A stretch of DNA of 64,000 nucleotides. It comes from an uncultured Microbulbifer sp. GTDB lineage: Bacteria; Pseudomonadota; Gammaproteobacteria; Pseudomonadales; Cellvibrionaceae. Of this stretch, positions 61,682 to 64,000 are shown one piece after another. The DNA lies in NCBI RefSeq assembly GCF_947504145.1, contig NZ_CANNGQ010000002.1, positions 868,001 to 932,000 of the forward strand, given 5' to 3'. The notes beneath the pieces are model-generated. The model made no database searches. It saw only the letters and a list, made by a program, of their open reading frames with translations, and had not been told where the DNA came from. The translations under genes and the position numbers were made by a program. Numbering within the stretch: position 1 is the first letter of the stretch; every line of letters starts with the position of its first letter.

Positions 61682-61939
61682 ATGGCACATAAGAAAGCTG
61701 GCGGTAGTACGCGCAACGGGCGCGATTCTGAAAGTAAGCGCCTGGGCGTTAAGCGCTTTGGCGGCCAAGCGGTTTCCGCAGGCAGCATCATCGTTCGTCA
61801 ACGTGGCACCAAGTTCCACGCTGGCATCAACGTTGGTATGGGTAAAGATCACACCCTGTTCGCTACCGCCGACGGCGTAGTGAAGTTTGAGGTGAAAGGC
61901 GCGAACAACCGCAAGTTTGTTTCTATCGAAACAGCCTAA
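61682..61939 (+). CDS. rpmA: 50S ribosomal protein L27
   Basis: 85 residues with the standard L27 N-terminus [19 protein letters not shown] and the core [22 protein letters not shown]. The N-terminal tail reaches the peptidyl-transferase centre. AGGAG precedes the start by seven bases. It ends with a strong terminator before obgE. Confidence 0.98.
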   Translation: MAHKKAGGSTRNGRDSESKRLGVKRFGGQAVSAGSIIVRQRGTKFHAGINVGMGKDHTLFATADGVVKFEVKGANNRKFVSIETA

Positions 61940-61958
61940 GCGGCGACCACGCCCGATC

Positions 61959-61987
61959 AAAAAGCCCCGCTCTCGCGGGGCTTTTTT
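61959..61987 (+). terminator. terminator of rplU-rpmA
   Basis: Arms AAGCCCCGC (61962-61970) and GCGGGGCTT (61975-61983) with a TCTC loop and a T-run to 61987. Confidence 0.92.
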
Positions 61988-62014
61988 GGTTTGATCTGCC
62001 GCAAATTACACTGA

Positions 62015-63256
<1,242 letters not shown>

Positions 63257-63328
63257 GTTATCAGCCCCTCCAGCGAAATATTCTGTTCTGAGTTTTTCCT
63301 GTGGGGGCGCGTCCTGACAGAGGAAGAC

Positions 63329-64000
63329 ATGGACCCCATCTCGCCGCGCCAACAGTTATCCGCCAGCCAGCGCTGGGTCATTAAAATCGGCAGCGCATTG
63401 CTCACGGACAATGGCCGCGGGGTAAACCGCGCAGCCATCCTCAATTGGGCTGGCCAGATCAGTGCCCTGCGCCGCCGGGGCATCGAGGTACTGTTGGTAT
63501 CCTCGGGTGCGGTGGCGGCGGGTATGGACCGCCTGGGCTGGCGCAAGCGTCCGGAATCCATTCATCAGTTACAGGCGGCCGCTGCCATCGGCCAGAGCCA
63601 TCTGGTGCAGGTGTACGAACACGCCTTTGGTCAGTACGACTGCCGCACTGCCCAGATCCTGCTGGATCACGACGACCTTTCCAATCGCACCCGTTACCTC
63701 AATGCCCGCAGTACCATCAAGACGTTACTGTCGCTGGGTGCCGTGCCCATCATCAATGAAAACGATACGGTAGTGACCGACGAGATCCGTTTCGGCGATA
63801 ACGACACCCTGGGTGCCCTGGTGGCGAACCTGGTGGAGGCGGATGTGCTGTTGATCCTTACCGATGCTGACGGTCTGTTTACTGAAGACCCCCGTGACAA
63901 CCCGGATGCCGAGTTGGTGCGCGAGGCGGTGGCGACGGATCCGCGTCTGGTGGCGATGGCGGGGGATTCCCGCAGTGGTCTCGGCCGCGGTGGTATGGCG
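63329..64000 (+). CDS. proB: glutamate 5-kinase, N-terminal part (3' truncated by window edge)
   Basis: 224 residues are visible from ATG 63329 (AGGAAG six bases upstream) and the frame is still open at the window end. The kinase domain shows [11 protein letters not shown] (nucleotide/phosphate loop), [37 protein letters not shown], and [12 protein letters not shown]. It phosphorylates L-glutamate in the first step of proline synthesis. The C-terminal PUA domain is expected beyond the window. Order obgE-proB is common in this group. Confidence 0.95.
   Translation, partial: MDPISPRQQLSASQRWVIKIGSALLTDNGRGVNRAAILNWAGQISALRRRGIEVLLVSSGAVAAGMDRLGWRKRPESIHQLQAAAAIGQSHLVQVYEHAFGQYDCRTAQILLDHDDLSNRTRYLNARSTIKTLLSLGAVPIINENDTVVTDEIRFGDNDTLGALVANLVEADVLLILTDADGLFTEDPRDNPDAELVREAVATDPRLVAMAGDSRSGLGRGGMA

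Overview
The window reads as the chromosome of a free-living, polysaccharide-degrading marine gammaproteobacterium of the Cellvibrionales type (Microbulbifer/Saccharophagus-like). This is an inference from the large TonB-dependent receptors, poly-serine linkers in a secreted enzyme, a PL10-type pectate lyase, a GH20 hexosaminidase, the smpB-ratA-rnfH-bamE-fur-recN-grpE-dnaK-dnaJ order also seen around Pseudomonas, and a tmRNA tag ANDDNYGAQLAA. No insertion sequence, prophage, CRISPR array or integrase was seen, and no ordinary tRNA or rRNA gene.

Bases 1-11.7 kb: the 3' end of a TonB-dependent receptor, a small secreted protein, then a divergent pair of operons. Leftward are a PLP-dependent D-amino-acid dehydratase/aldolase-like enzyme, a GH20 hexosaminidase and an SMP-30 lactonase. 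Rightward are an RpiR-type regulator, an N-acyl-D-amino-acid deacylase, a RidA protein and a sodium:solute symporter. Together they look like a catabolic locus for N-acylated D-amino acids and/or amino-sugar conjugates.

Bases 11.7-17 kb: a compact envelope/osmotic-stress locus. It holds a BON-domain protein, an unknown helical protein, a sigma-54 activator with a degenerate receiver domain, a small lipoprotein, a YtjA-type membrane peptide and an MscS channel. Three GG-N10-GC sigma-54 promoters lie before the BON, ytjA and mscS genes, and a tandem 21-bp sigma-54-like repeat lies beside the activator. This is the most interesting system in the window.

Bases 17-28 kb: a DPP-IV-type peptidase, then an apparent iron/redox module. 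A Fur-box promoter drives a TonB-dependent siderophore receptor followed by a PepSY membrane protein. Divergent from it is a cytochrome-b/ethylbenzene-dehydrogenase-domain fusion, a DUF1566 protein and a metallophosphoesterase carrying two DNRLRE-like modules.

Bases 28-42.7 kb: pectate lyase; cydAB with a GbsR-type regulator whose gene is preceded by a perfect 24-bp palindrome; a DUF1853 protein; an autotransporter with RTX-like repeats overlapping an OmpW-like porin gene; a VIT/VWA protein with a GlyGly-CTERM-like tail; an XRE regulator; and another TonB-dependent receptor.

Bases 42.7-64 kb: housekeeping. RNase R, a cold-shock protein, tmRNA, RlmD and SmpB (between two NSS transporters) form a ribosome-rescue/RNA-quality neighbourhood. 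Then come ratA, rnfH, bamE, fur, an acyltransferase, recN (with a LexA-like box), grpE-dnaK-dnaJ (with sigma-32 promoters), ispB, rplU-rpmA, obgE and the 5' part of proB, which runs off the end.
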